Shown: positions 1 to 11,016, counted from the stretch's first letter. The stretch is 62,102 bases of DNA from Listeria valentina (GCF_011800755.1 NZ_JAATJW010000010.1:1-62102); one strand, 5' to 3'. Notes: a model not told the origin generated them from the letters alone. Program-made: numbers and translations.

Positions 1-25
1 CTGAAAAAGCTTGCTTTATGGACAT

Positions 26-55
26 GGAAGAAGTCCTGTTTGGCTTCTTCTTTTT
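26..55 (+). terminator. Intrinsic terminator of a gene left of the window
   Basis: Inverted repeat GAAGAAG (27-33) / CTTCTTC (44-50) followed by five T. No coding sequence lies between it and position 1, so it probably ends a plus-strand gene outside the window. Confidence 0.6.
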
Positions 56-68
56 CCATTTTTATAGA

Positions 69-115
69 AAAAAACGCCCATCCCTCTTCTTTCTCATGGA
101 GGGATGGGCGTTTTT
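69..115. terminator. Bidirectional terminator between the left-hand gene and cymR
   Basis: Long perfect stem with arms AAAACGCCCATCCCTC and GAGGGATGGGCGTTTT around a 13-base loop. T runs flank it on both strands, so it can end minus-strand cymR transcripts as well as transcripts entering from the left. Confidence 0.8.
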
Positions 116-125
116 CGACAGTCTG

Positions 126-157
126 AGACAAGAAGTCCCTTTTGGAACTTCTTGTCT
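126..157 (+). terminator. Second hairpin downstream of cymR
   Basis: Arms AGACAAGAAGT and ACTTCTTGTCT followed on the plus strand by TTTATTT. It makes the third hairpin in 160 bp. The T tract exists only on the plus strand, so it acts as a backup plus-strand terminator or as a structured cymR 3' end. Confidence 0.5.
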
Positions 158-171
158 TTTATTTAAATAGC

Positions 172-603
172 TTAAATATAGAACATGTAACCTTCTTGTA
201 GCATAGTTTCTTCTGATGTATTTTCGAGCGCAATCAAATCCTCGAGTGAAGTTTGATCCAGTACATTTTTTACAGCATCACGCATTCGTGTCCAAAGTTC
301 GCGCTGAGCGGCTTCTTCGTTTTCAATGCTTTCGACAAGTACAATCGGTCCTTCAAGTGTCCGAATGATATCGCCAGCAGTGATTTGCTTTGGATCCCCA
401 TTTAAAATGTAACCGCCGTGAGCCCCGCGAATACTTTTGACTAGTCCGGCATTTCGAAGTGGTCCGATGAGTTGTTCTAAGTAATGTTCAGATAAATTCT
501 TTTTCTTTGCAATGCTTCGGAGGGAGATAGGTCCATTTCCAACCTCGCGCGCAAGTTCAAGCGCAATGGTTAACCCGTAGCGACCTTTAGTAGTAATTTT
601 CAT
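172..603 (-). CDS. cymR: Rrf2-family repressor of cysteine metabolism, CymR
   Basis: Protein of 143 aa with the Rrf2 winged-helix N-terminus (MKITTKGRYGLTIALELA) and the recognition-helix region LSEHYLEQLIGPLRNAGLVKS. No cysteine cluster for an Fe-S centre is present, as expected for CymR rather than IscR. In Firmicutes CymR with CysK represses sulfur-uptake and cysteine-synthesis genes. The neighbours rarA (divergent), iscS and mnmA match the Bacillus/Listeria order. The ATG at 603 has GGAGG upstream and a good promoter (654-682). Identity is strong. The regulatory role is inferred from the family. Confidence 0.9.
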   Translation of the reverse strand: MKITTKGRYGLTIALELAREVGNGPISLRSIAKKKNLSEHYLEQLIGPLRNAGLVKSIRGAHGGYILNGDPKQITAGDIIRTLEGPIVLVESIENEEAAQRELWTRMRDAVKNVLDQTSLEDLIALENTSEETMLQEGYMFYI

Positions 604-653
604 TTTTGATAAACCTCCATAATTCGGATAAGTAAACTTTGAATTCTCTTTTA

Positions 654-682
654 ATTATAGCGAACTCAGAAGTTAGTTTCAA
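654..682 (-). promoter_or_regulatory. SigA-type promoter of cymR
   Basis: Minus-strand TTGAAA (677-682), 17-bp spacer and TATAAT (654-659), about 50 bp before the cymR start. Confidence 0.75.
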
Positions 683-705
683 TGAAAGAACTGCTTGTTT
701 TCTTA

Positions 706-714
706 TGATATAAT
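706..714 (+). promoter_or_regulatory. Extended -10 promoter of rarA
   Basis: TGATATAAT, a TGn-extended -10 (TATAAT 709-714), with no convincing -35. It sits between the upstream in-frame ATG at 695 and the real start, so the 695 start cannot be used by this transcript. Confidence 0.55.
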
Positions 715-748
715 AGAAATAAGAGAAAAATTGGAGGAATTTTGTGTT

Positions 749-2023
749 ATGGCAATGGAACCTTTAGCATACCGGATGCGCCCAAGAACGCTTGATGAAG
801 TGATTGGGCAAGAACATCTAGTTGGAAAAGACAAAATTATTTATCGTATGGTTCAAGCGAAAAAGTTGTCGTCGATGATTTTATATGGTCCGCCAGGAAT
901 TGGAAAAACATCAATTGCGAGTGCGATTGCTGGTAGTACCGAATATGCTTTTCGTACGCTAAATGCGGTGACGAATAACAAAAAAGATATGGAAATTGTG
1001 GCAGCAGAAGCGAAAATGAGCGGGACCGTTATTTTGCTATTAGATGAAGTACATCGGCTTGATAAGGCTAAACAAGATTTCCTACTTCCTCATTTGGAGA
1101 GTGGTGCCATCATCTTGATTGGAGCTACAACAAGTAATCCTTATATCGCAATCAATCCAGCGATCCGCAGTCGAACGCAAATCTTTGAATTAAAGCCGCT
1201 GTCGATTGCAGAGATTGAACTGGCCATTGACAGGGCACTCTCGGACACAGAACGTGGTCTTGGGGAGTATGACGTCACGCTAGATGAGGAAGCGAGAACG
1301 CATTTTGCGACAGCGAGTAACGGAGATGTTCGAGGAGCGTTAAATGCGCTTGAACTAGCTATTGTTTCATCACTACCTGATGAATCAGGTAGTATTCACA
1401 TAACGATTGAAGTGGCGGAAGAATGTCTGCAGCGTAAAAGCCTCGCACATGATAAAGACGGAGACGCTCACTATGATGTTTTGAGTGCTTTTCAAAAGTC
1501 TGTACGTGGTAGTGATGTAAACGCAGCTCTTCATTACATGGGTAGGCTAATTGAAGCCGGAGATCTTGTCAGTATTACTCGTCGGCTGCTTGTGATGGCT
1601 TATGAAGATGTAGGACTTGCAAGCCCACAAGCAGGAGCACGTACGCTTGCGGCGGTTCAAACGGCTGAAAAAGTTGGATTTCCTGAAGCGAGGATTCCGC
1701 TAGCAAATGCGGTTATTGAACTTTGCCTTTCGCCGAAATCAAACTCGGCGATACTGGCTGTTGATGCGGCACTTAGTGACATTCGAGCAGGGAAAAGTGG
1801 GGAAGTTCCGGATCATTTGCGTGATGGTCACTATTCTGGGGCGAAAAAGCTAGGAAGAGCGATCGATTATAAATATCCACATAACTATGAAAATGCTTGG
1901 GTGGATCAACAGTATTTACCAGATTCGATCAAGCAACAGCAATACTATGAGCCAAAAACAAATTCAAAATTTGAACAAGCGCTTGCGGAAGTCTATCAAA
2001 ATATTAATCGAAATAAGAAGTAA
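749..2023 (+). CDS. rarA: RarA/MgsA recombination factor, AAA+ ATPase
   Basis: Replication-associated recombination protein (also called MgsA), a clamp-loader-like AAA+ ATPase acting at stalled forks. The protein has 424 aa from the ATG at 749. Visible motifs are Walker A GPPGIGKTS, Walker B LLLDEVHR, sensor region GATTSNPY and the C-terminal tetramerisation region. An in-frame ATG at 695 precedes the -10 box. The ATG at 749 has GGAGG 11 bp upstream, and the protein then begins MAMEPLAYRMRP as in the family. The gene is divergent from cymR and followed by the 6S RNA gene. Confidence 0.92.
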   Translation: MAMEPLAYRMRPRTLDEVIGQEHLVGKDKIIYRMVQAKKLSSMILYGPPGIGKTSIASAIAGSTEYAFRTLNAVTNNKKDMEIVAAEAKMSGTVILLLDEVHRLDKAKQDFLLPHLESGAIILIGATTSNPYIAINPAIRSRTQIFELKPLSIAEIELAIDRALSDTERGLGEYDVTLDEEARTHFATASNGDVRGALNALELAIVSSLPDESGSIHITIEVAEECLQRKSLAHDKDGDAHYDVLSAFQKSVRGSDVNAALHYMGRLIEAGDLVSITRRLLVMAYEDVGLASPQAGARTLAAVQTAEKVGFPEARIPLANAVIELCLSPKSNSAILAVDAALSDIRAGKSGEVPDHLRDGHYSGAKKLGRAIDYKYPHNYENAWVDQQYLPDSIKQQQYYEPKTNSKFEQALAEVYQNINRNKK

Positions 2024-2052
2024 AATAAATTACTTTTTACGGTTTTCCAAAA

Positions 2053-2081
2053 TTGCTATTTTACCAAAATTGTGCTATTCT
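2053..2081 (+). promoter_or_regulatory. Promoter of the 6S RNA gene
   Basis: TTGCTA (2053-2058), 17-bp spacer and extended -10 TGCTATTCT (TATTCT 2076-2081). The predicted start, about 2088-2091, coincides with the 5' arm of the closing helix of the RNA. Confidence 0.65.
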
Positions 2082-2089
2082 ATCAGTAT

Positions 2090-2290
2090 TAAAAGAAACC
2101 CTAATGTATTCGTATAGTGCCTACTATTTTTGAACCGAACAATCTTTATTACCTTGGGAACTCGGTGTTCGAACGCGGCGCACATGCCTTTTCACGAGGA
2201 CTTGCAAAACGCTCGACAGAGTACCCACCTGCTTATACAGCGGGTTCAAAGGATGGGGCTCCAAACGGTACGATTGGGGTTTCTTTTTGT
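2090..2290 (+). ncRNA. ssrS: 6S RNA (ssrS/bsrA type)
   Basis: This 360-bp gap between rarA and iscS has no credible ORF. It holds an RNA of about 200 nt with a 14-bp closing helix: AAAGAAACCCTAAT (2092-2105) pairs with ATTGGGGTTTCTTT (2273-2286) with one G-U, followed by a T-rich end. Internal segments (TTGGGAACTCGGTGTTCG; GAGTACCCACCTG) resemble the central-bubble flanks of Firmicute 6S RNA. Length, architecture, own promoter and location next to rarA all fit. 6S RNA binds housekeeping RNA polymerase in late growth. Another structured RNA is possible but less likely. Confidence 0.82.
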
Positions 2291-2321
2291 TTTACAACTA
2301 ACATTTTGTAAGCGAATAAGA

Positions 2322-2350
2322 TTGCTTTCGCGGTGATTTGTTGTTACAAT
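2322..2350 (+). promoter_or_regulatory. Promoter of iscS-mnmA
   Basis: TTGCTT (2322-2327), 17-bp spacer and TACAAT (2345-2350). It lies between the 6S RNA 3' end and the iscS start. Confidence 0.65.
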
Positions 2351-2383
2351 AAAAAAACGATTAAAGAAAGGAAACGATGTGTT

Positions 2384-4659
<2,276 letters not shown>

Positions 4660-4665
4660 TGATTT

Positions 4666-4699
4666 GGAAATCCATTTTTAAAGTGGATTTCCTTTTTTT
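4666..4699 (+). terminator. Terminator of iscS-mnmA
   Basis: GGAAATCCA (4666-4674) / TGGATTTCC (4684-4692) and seven T. Confidence 0.85.
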
Positions 4700-4770
4700 A
4701 TGCATGGCTCACGGTTTTTTGAGGTGAAATATGGTAAAATGTTAAACGAACAGGTGAAAAGAGGTTGGAT

Positions 4771-5505
4771 ATGAAAAAATTAATCGGGCTTTCAAGTATT
4801 GTTGTTCTTGTCCTGCTTATTGCGTGGGGCTATTTTTATTTTAATACGTCACCAAGTGATTATGCAGAAAAGAAAGCGCAAGAAACTAAGCAGGTGGCTA
4901 TTTTTGAGTCAAATGATACTTTGATCTTTGAACCGAAAAGGAGCGCCGAGAAAATCAGTGTTATTTTATATCCAGGCGCTTTTGTAGATGCCCTTAGTTA
5001 CGCACCACTTGCTCGTTCACTTGCAGATGCTGGCTATAAAACCTATATACCTGAGATGCCGCTTGATTTAGCAGTTTTTGGGAAAAACAAAGCGGAAGAG
5101 ATTGTCAAACAAAATAGTGACGAACACTTTGTGATTGGTGGACATTCACTTGGAGGTGTGATGGCTTCACGTTTTGCCAAAGAGCACGCAAAAGACTTAC
5201 AAGGCGTTTTCTATCTTGCGAGCTATCCAGATAAAAAGGGAAGCCTTCGAAAAACAAAACTAGAAGCACTTTCCATTACAGCGACGAATGATGGTGTTTT
5301 GAATTGGAAAAAATATGGTCAAAGCAAGCGCTATTTGCCGGAAAAGACCACCTTTTTCAAAATAAAGGGTGGCAATCATGCACAGTTTGGCGCTTATGGT
5401 AAACAAAATGGAGACCGGAAAGCAAAAATTTCTGTAGAACAGCAAACAAAGGAAACGAGTGCTGCGATTATTTCGTGGCTCAAGTACGATGAAATGAGGG
5501 ATTAG
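4771..5505 (+). CDS. Membrane-anchored alpha/beta hydrolase
   Basis: Protein of 244 aa with an N-terminal hydrophobic segment (about residues 3-23) that anchors it outside the membrane, then an alpha/beta-hydrolase fold. The nucleophile elbow is GGHSLGG. The acid is probably the Asp of TATNDGV and the His lies in GGNHAQFG, the pattern of the Abhydrolase_5 group. The substrate is unknown; esters or lipids are guesses. The start is ATG 4771 with GAGG 6 bp upstream; a TTG two codons earlier is less likely. The next gene begins 4 bp after the stop. Confidence 0.75.
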   Translation: MKKLIGLSSIVVLVLLIAWGYFYFNTSPSDYAEKKAQETKQVAIFESNDTLIFEPKRSAEKISVILYPGAFVDALSYAPLARSLADAGYKTYIPEMPLDLAVFGKNKAEEIVKQNSDEHFVIGGHSLGGVMASRFAKEHAKDLQGVFYLASYPDKKGSLRKTKLEALSITATNDGVLNWKKYGQSKRYLPEKTTFFKIKGGNHAQFGAYGKQNGDRKAKISVEQQTKETSAAIISWLKYDEMRD

Positions 5506-5509
5506 ACAC

Positions 5510-6178
5510 ATGGATAAAAATCAAGTAGGAATTAAATATATGCAAGAAGGAAAACTAGAAGAAGCTGTTAAAATGTTTACGGAAGTGATTGAAGAAAATC
5601 CAAGTGACCCTGTTGGTTATATTAATTTTGGAAATGTCTTATTGTCACTCGATGATTTTGACCGAGCGGAACAGTTTTACAAACGAGCAATTGAACTCGA
5701 TGACCATGTTCCAGCGGCTTACTATAGTTTAGGAAATCTTTACTTTGAACTAGAGCGTTATGAAGATGCGGTTAATGCTTTTAAAGAAGCTACAACTGAA
5801 GGAATGGAAAATAGCGATGTCTTTTTTATGCTCGGACTTAGTTTTACGAAAATGGATCAAAATGCGCTGGCACTCCCGTATTTCTTACGAAGCGTAGAAC
5901 TTAATGAAGAGGATGCAGAAGCTGTCTTTCAGTACGCGATTGCACTTGCAAAAGAAGGTGTATATGAAGAAGCCGTGACACAACTTGAACGAACATTAAC
6001 GCTCAAGCCAGGAGATGCGGATGCCCTTTATAATCTTGGTGCTGTTTATCTTGCATGGCAAGGCGATTTGAAACTTGCGGAGGAATACTTTGAACAAGCG
6101 CTTCAAAGTGAGCCAGAGCATTTACTTGCGCAAAATGCTTTAGACGCTATTCGTGAGCTTCCAAACGACACAGAATAA
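5510..6178 (+). CDS. Tetratricopeptide-repeat protein
   Basis: Soluble 222-aa protein made almost wholly of about six TPR units (for example EGKLEEAVKMFTEVI, DDFDRAEQFYKRAI, ERYEDAVNAFKEA, DLKLAEEYFEQAL). It has no signal peptide or enzymatic domain and is probably a protein-interaction scaffold. It lies between the hydrolase and recD2 with short gaps (4 and 22 bp), suggesting cotranscription. The partner is unknown. Confidence 0.85.
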   Translation: MDKNQVGIKYMQEGKLEEAVKMFTEVIEENPSDPVGYINFGNVLLSLDDFDRAEQFYKRAIELDDHVPAAYYSLGNLYFELERYEDAVNAFKEATTEGMENSDVFFMLGLSFTKMDQNALALPYFLRSVELNEEDAEAVFQYAIALAKEGVYEEAVTQLERTLTLKPGDADALYNLGAVYLAWQGDLKLAEEYFEQALQSEPEHLLAQNALDAIRELPNDTE

Positions 6179-6200
6179 AAATGAAAAAGGAGATGGGAAA

Positions 6201-8591
6201 ATGAACAATCAAGAAACACTTGCTCTGTTTGGTGATGAAGCAAATGAAAAGTTCATAAAGGGCGAAGTTTTACAGATGATTTTCCATAATCCTGATAATC
6301 TATTTTCTGTTGTGCGTATTGAAGTAAAAGAAACGAACACGGACTGGGATGAGCGCGATATCATCGTAACAGGAGTCTTTCCGAAGCTTGAACCGCAAGA
6401 AATTTATCTTTTTTATGGAAAAATACAAGAACATGCGAAATTTGGGCAACAATTTAAAGCAGAGCGGTTTCATAAAGAGATGCCACAAACAAGAGAAGGT
6501 GTTGTTGCATATCTTTCAGGGGAACTTTTTAAAGGTATCGGCAAAAAAACAGCGGAAAATATCGTTGCTGTTTTGGGTGAAGATGCGATCAGCATCATGC
6601 TAAATGATCCTGATCGGCTTAGCGAAGTACCGAAGTTACCCAAAAACACTGCAGATTCATTGCTTGCTACTCTTCACGAAAATCAAGGATTAGAACATGT
6701 CATGATTGGTTTAAATGATTACGGTTTTGGACCACAACTTTCGATGAAAATTTTTCAAGTTTACAAACAAAATGCACTTGAAATACTTGAAAAAAACCCC
6801 TATAAGTTGATTGAAGATGTGAAAGGAATTGGCTTTCAGCGAGCTGATGAACTAGGCCGCAGATTAGGCTTAAATGGCAATCACCCCGACCGTATTCGAG
6901 CTGGGTTGCTTTTTTCGCTTGATACGGATTCTATTCGAGATGGCAATGTGTATACGGAACGAGACGAACTTATTGAAAAAACCCGAAGCCTGCTAATGGA
7001 AAGTGCACCAGAACCAGTTTTGCAAGAAGAAATAGACCGAGAATTAACCGCCCTAGGGGACCTAGATAAAGTCGTAATGGAAAATACGCGAATTTATTTG
7101 CCATCCCTTTATTTTGCCGAAAGCGGATTCGCGCACCACATGAAACGAATTATGAAGCAAACAGAATACGAAGAACAATTTCCTGAATCTGAATTTTTAC
7201 TTGCACTAGGCGAACTTGAAGAGCGAATCGGAGTTTCGTATGGAAATTCCCAAAAAGAAGCCCTAAAAACGGCTTTAACTTCTCCAATGCTAGTATTAAC
7301 TGGTGGACCTGGTACTGGGAAAACGACAGTAATCAAAGGGATTGTAGAACTCTTTAGTGAACTGCATGGGGTTAGTCTTGATCCCCATGCCTATAAAGAT
7401 GGAGACGCATTTCAAGTCTTACTGGCTGCACCAACTGGGCGTGCAGCTAAGCGAATGAGTGAATCAACGGGACTTCCAGCCATGACTATTCACCGGTTAC
7501 TTGGAATGAATGGGCAGGAGGATTTAAGTGATGATTCTGAGCGGGCGATTGAAGGACGACTTTTGATCGTTGATGAAATGTCGATGGTCGATATTTGGCT
7601 CGCCAATCAGCTATTCCGAGCGCTTCCAAGTCATATCCAAGTGGTTCTTGTAGGAGATGAAGACCAATTACCATCGGTTGGTCCCGGTCAAGTGTTACGT
7701 GATATTTTGCGTTCGGAAGTTGTGCCGACAGTTGAGTTGACAGATATTTATCGTCAAAAAGATGGGTCCTCCATTATCCAAATAGCACACGATATTAAAG
7801 CAGGTTTTTTACCAGCAGATTTTACTAAAAATAGTAAAGATCGTTCTTTTTTTCATTGTTCAGTCAATCAAATTGCTGAGGTCGTAGATCAGGTTGTTCA
7901 AAACGCTAAAGAAAAAGGGTTTCGTGCTCGTGACATTCAAGTTCTAGCTCCAATGTATCGTGGCCCTGCGGGGATAAACGTTTTGAATCGAAATTTACAA
8001 GAAATTTTTAATCCTAATGACTCAGGAAAGCGTAAGGAGATTGCCTATGGCGATGTCAAATATCGCGTGAATGATAAAGTACTGCAACTCGTCAATCAAC
8101 CGGAGAAAAATGTGTTTAATGGAGACATTGGGGAAATCGTTTCAATGCAATATGCTAAAGAAAATACAGAGAAGCAAGATATGATTACAGTTCAGTTCGA
8201 TCAAACAGAGGTGAGTTATTACAAGCAGGAATTTAATCAACTTACACATGCATATTGCTGCTCGATTCATAAAGCACAGGGAAGTGAATTTCCGATTGTG
8301 ATAATGCCAGTTGTGCGTAGCTATTATCGGATGCTTCGACGAGATTTACTTTACACAGGGGTGACGAGAAGCGAACAGTTTTTGATTCTCTGCGGGGAAG
8401 AAGAGGCATTTCGGATGGGAGTAGAACGTGAGAATGATACTTCTCGCAAAACAACGCTTGAGAGCAGGCTTGTGAGTGAAGAAGACCTTGCAAAGCAGTC
8501 TAGCCTCAAAATTTTGACGACAGAAAATTTGACTGAAATCGATCCGATGATTGGAATGGATGAGATTTCGCCTTATGAATTTATGGGGTAA
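6201..8591 (+). CDS. recD2: RecD-like 5'-3' DNA helicase RecD2 (YrrC)
   Basis: SF1B helicase for DNA repair and fork maintenance, of the RecBCD-independent RecD2 type. The protein has 796 aa: N-terminal OB-like and helix-hairpin-helix region (FKGIGKKTAENI, VKGIGFQRADEL), Walker A GGPGTGKTT at about residue 368, motif II VDEMSMVD, motif III GDEDQLPSVGPG and C-terminal motifs SIHKAQGSEF and YTGVTRS. ATG 6201 is preceded by AAAGGAGATGG. The open frame extends back into the TPR gene, but that start lacks an SD. It is convergent with the two-component system. Confidence 0.93.
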   Translation: MNNQETLALFGDEANEKFIKGEVLQMIFHNPDNLFSVVRIEVKETNTDWDERDIIVTGVFPKLEPQEIYLFYGKIQEHAKFGQQFKAERFHKEMPQTREGVVAYLSGELFKGIGKKTAENIVAVLGEDAISIMLNDPDRLSEVPKLPKNTADSLLATLHENQGLEHVMIGLNDYGFGPQLSMKIFQVYKQNALEILEKNPYKLIEDVKGIGFQRADELGRRLGLNGNHPDRIRAGLLFSLDTDSIRDGNVYTERDELIEKTRSLLMESAPEPVLQEEIDRELTALGDLDKVVMENTRIYLPSLYFAESGFAHHMKRIMKQTEYEEQFPESEFLLALGELEERIGVSYGNSQKEALKTALTSPMLVLTGGPGTGKTTVIKGIVELFSELHGVSLDPHAYKDGDAFQVLLAAPTGRAAKRMSESTGLPAMTIHRLLGMNGQEDLSDDSERAIEGRLLIVDEMSMVDIWLANQLFRALPSHIQVVLVGDEDQLPSVGPGQVLRDILRSEVVPTVELTDIYRQKDGSSIIQIAHDIKAGFLPADFTKNSKDRSFFHCSVNQIAEVVDQVVQNAKEKGFRARDIQVLAPMYRGPAGINVLNRNLQEIFNPNDSGKRKEIAYGDVKYRVNDKVLQLVNQPEKNVFNGDIGEIVSMQYAKENTEKQDMITVQFDQTEVSYYKQEFNQLTHAYCCSIHKAQGSEFPIVIMPVVRSYYRMLRRDLLYTGVTRSEQFLILCGEEEAFRMGVERENDTSRKTTLESRLVSEEDLAKQSSLKILTTENLTEIDPMIGMDEISPYEFMG

Positions 8592-8612
8592 AGAGTTTGG
8601 ACCTAAAACAAA

Positions 8613-8678
8613 AAAGAACAGAATCGTCAATGAAGCCATTTTTGCAAATGAATTCATTTGAACGATTTCTGTTCTTTT
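8613..8678. terminator. Bidirectional terminator between recD2 and the histidine kinase gene
   Basis: Outer stem AAAAGAACAGAATCGT / ACGATTTCTGTTCTTTT. The apical part holds a perfect 16-bp palindrome CAAATGAATTCATTTG (8645-8660). It serves both convergent genes. Confidence 0.75.
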
Positions 8679-8724
8679 ACTTTTGGCTAGTTAGTCTCAT
8701 TTTTTATTTAGTCAAAGTTTCTTT

Positions 8725-10158
8725 TTAATATTCTTCTAGATCAGAAAAATTTGGCAGTCGAATTACAAAAGAGGTGCCTTGATTTTGTTTACTTGTTACT
8801 GTAATACTGCCGTCATGTGCTTTTACGAGTTGTTTTACAATGGAAAGACCAATACCTGATTCTCCGAAACTCGTACTTGTGCGAGATAAGTCCGCTTTAT
8901 AGAAGCGATCCCAAATTTGTTCCAATTCTTTTGGGTCCATGCCAACTCCAGTATCAGTAATTTCTAGTATTGTTTCTTTATAATCGCTTCGTCCGGATAA
9001 TGTTATGCTACCATTCTCTGTAAATTGAATGCTATTTTTTAAAATGTTTAATAAAATTTGAGTTAGGCGATCATAATCGGCAAAGACAAGGAGATCGGTT
9101 TCAATGTCAAGTATAAGCTGATCACTTTTCAGATGAGCAAGTGGTTCAAGCTGTTCAACTAACACATCCGATAAAGCCTGAACAGAAAAGCGGGACTTTT
9201 CCAGTTTGATTTTATTGGCACGAATTCGTTCATAATCCAAGTTTTCATTAACAAGCTTTGTCAAACGACGTGATTCTTTATCAATAAGATGAATAACACG
9301 ATTAGTTTCACTTTCCGGAATGACATTGTTAACAAGTCCTTCAGTAAGTCCGGAAATTGTTGTAAGCGGTGTTCGCATTTCATGAGAAACATCTGCGATA
9401 AACTGTCGGCGTCGTTTTTCTTGACGTTCTATTTCCTCCTTAGAGGCGGCTAATGTTTCTGTCATTTTATTAAAATCTGAGGAAAGTGCACCAATTTCAT
9501 CCCAGTTATTTTCGTTTAAACGAGTTTCATAATCTCCACTAATTACTCGTTTCGTTGCTTCACGTAAGCGATTAATTCGATTCACTTGCAATTTGGCTAA
9601 AATTGCACTTAAAACAAGCGCGATGATTACCGATAAAAGAATCGTGAAAAACATGTACCGATTAATTGTTCCGATGACTTTTTCTGTCCCGCTGATCGGA
9701 GAGTTCAAAATGACCGAGCCAAGAAAAGTTTTGCCTGATAAAATAGGGACATACACAACAGACATTTCTTGATTAAAACGATTATCGACTTTAATCGTGA
9801 CAGTTTCGCCTTTTTTGAGATTTTTAGAAGCCTTTTTTGAAATTTTAAAATCTGGCGGGAGTGGTCTATTAGAAGTGGGAAACACAATTTGTTCATGATT
9901 ATTAAGAATTGTATATCGAATATTGTCAACATCAAGTACATGCTGATAAGCTTCGAGTGAAGTCGTCCGCATATCCTCATCCCCAGGAAAACGAATTTCA
10001 CTACTGATTTTTTCTCCATATTTTGTTAATAGCTCCACTTGTGATTCATACAAATAATCTTTTAGAAAATTAGAGATAAGCAAGCCGATAAGTAAACAAG
10101 TAGCTAGCAAAATAATAAATTGCGTTGCAAACAGTTGATAAACATATTTAAATTTCAA
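8725..10158 (-). CDS. Sensor histidine kinase of a two-component system
   Basis: Membrane kinase of 477 aa: TM1 about residues 8-30, extracytoplasmic sensor to about 165, TM2 about 168-188, HAMP, then HisKA with the phospho-acceptor His in DVSHEMRTP. The HATPase domain has N-box NILKNSIQF, G1 DTGVGMD and G2 GESGIGLSI. It follows its response regulator by 6 bp. The TTG start at 10158 has only a weak SD (GTGAG), so translation may be coupled to the regulator. The signal is unknown. The adjacent divergent ABC genes suggest envelope or antimicrobial-peptide stress, which is an inference from context. Confidence 0.88.
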   Translation of the reverse strand: MKFKYVYQLFATQFIILLATCLLIGLLISNFLKDYLYESQVELLTKYGEKISSEIRFPGDEDMRTTSLEAYQHVLDVDNIRYTILNNHEQIVFPTSNRPLPPDFKISKKASKNLKKGETVTIKVDNRFNQEMSVVYVPILSGKTFLGSVILNSPISGTEKVIGTINRYMFFTILLSVIIALVLSAILAKLQVNRINRLREATKRVISGDYETRLNENNWDEIGALSSDFNKMTETLAASKEEIERQEKRRRQFIADVSHEMRTPLTTISGLTEGLVNNVIPESETNRVIHLIDKESRRLTKLVNENLDYERIRANKIKLEKSRFSVQALSDVLVEQLEPLAHLKSDQLILDIETDLLVFADYDRLTQILLNILKNSIQFTENGSITLSGRSDYKETILEITDTGVGMDPKELEQIWDRFYKADLSRTSTSFGESGIGLSIVKQLVKAHDGSITVTSKQNQGTSFVIRLPNFSDLEEY

Positions 10159-10164
10159 CTCACA

Positions 10165-10863
10165 TCAATCCGTTTCATCAAATTTATAGCCCACACCCCA
10201 AATGGTATGCAAAAATAAATGTTCATCCGTTGCGATTTTCTTGCGTAGGCGTTTAATGTGCACATCAACAGTTCGTTCGTCTCCGTAAAACTGATATCCC
10301 CAAACTCGCTCTAGTAATTGTTCACGCGAAAAAACTTGGCGAGGATGCTCTATCAGAAAGTAAAATAAATCGAATTCTTTCGGTGTAAGTGCTTCAAGTG
10401 GGACGTTTTTATAAAGAACTTCACGGGTTGTCTTATCAATTTGAAAGTATTCGGTTTGAAGTGAATGTGTAGTTCCACTCTGTGTCCTATCATCAGTAGA
10501 GGCTGGAGCTAAACGCCTTGAAACAGCTTTAATTCGGGCAATTAATGCAAGCGGACTAAATGGTTTTGTCACATAATCATCCGCCCCGAGATCAAGTCCA
10601 AGTACTTGATCTGATTCAGATTCTTTTGCTGTAAGTATGATGATCGGAATATCACTTACTTCTCGAACTTTACGACAAATCGTCATACCATCCATTGAAG
10701 GAAGCATCAAGTCTATAATTAATAAGTCGAATGTTTCTTTCAAAAATCGCTCATAGCCCACTTTACCATCATGAACAAAAACCACATCAATTTGTTCTTT
10801 TAAGAAAAATAATTCCATCATTTGAGTAACACTTTCATTGTCTTCAATCATTAATAGTCGCAT
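10165..10863 (-). CDS. OmpR/PhoB-family response regulator
   Basis: Protein of 232 aa. The receiver domain has acidic pocket EDN, phospho-acceptor Asp51 in DLMLPSMDG and conserved Lys in VTKPFSP. The C-terminal winged helix has LTPKEFDLF and RTVDVHIKRLRKKI. ATG 10863 has GGAG upstream. It is transcribed with the kinase and away from the ABC permease. The divergent region carries tandem repeats that are candidate binding sites (10883-10975). Confidence 0.92.
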   Translation of the reverse strand: MRLLMIEDNESVTQMMELFFLKEQIDVVFVHDGKVGYERFLKETFDLLIIDLMLPSMDGMTICRKVREVSDIPIIILTAKESESDQVLGLDLGADDYVTKPFSPLALIARIKAVSRRLAPASTDDRTQSGTTHSLQTEYFQIDKTTREVLYKNVPLEALTPKEFDLFYFLIEHPRQVFSREQLLERVWGYQFYGDERTVDVHIKRLRKKIATDEHLFLHTIWGVGYKFDETD

Positions 10864-10882
10864 CAGCTACACTCCTTACTCT

Positions 10883-10975
10883 TTAAAAGTATCTTAAAAG
10901 TATTCATTTCGCAAGTCTTTACGATAAGTTTAAAAGTATGACCACAATTTGTTCATGCTTTTTTCATAAATTGTG
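10883..10975. promoter_or_regulatory. Shared control region with repeated TTAAAAGTAT elements
   Basis: The motif TTAAAAGTAT occurs three times on the plus strand at 10883-10892, 10894-10903 and 10930-10939. The first two are 11 bp apart, one helical turn, as is typical for OmpR-type regulators. An inverted repeat CACAATTT (10943-10950) / AAATTGTG (10968-10975) lies nearer the ABC genes. A possible -10 TAAAAT at 10983-10988 serves the permease. Binding by the adjacent regulator is inferred. Confidence 0.5.
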
Positions 10976-11016
10976 CTTAAGATAAAATTTGTAACCGAAG
11001 AAATGGAGGAACGAAT

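Noticed and set aside
2117-2336. ORFs of 64-68 codons between rarA and iscS
   Set aside because: They lie in the 6S RNA gene, have no SD and have compositions unlike coding sequence.
8645-8660. 16-bp palindrome CAAATGAATTCATTTG considered as an operator
   Set aside because: It forms the apical part of the bidirectional terminator between convergent genes, with no promoter nearby.
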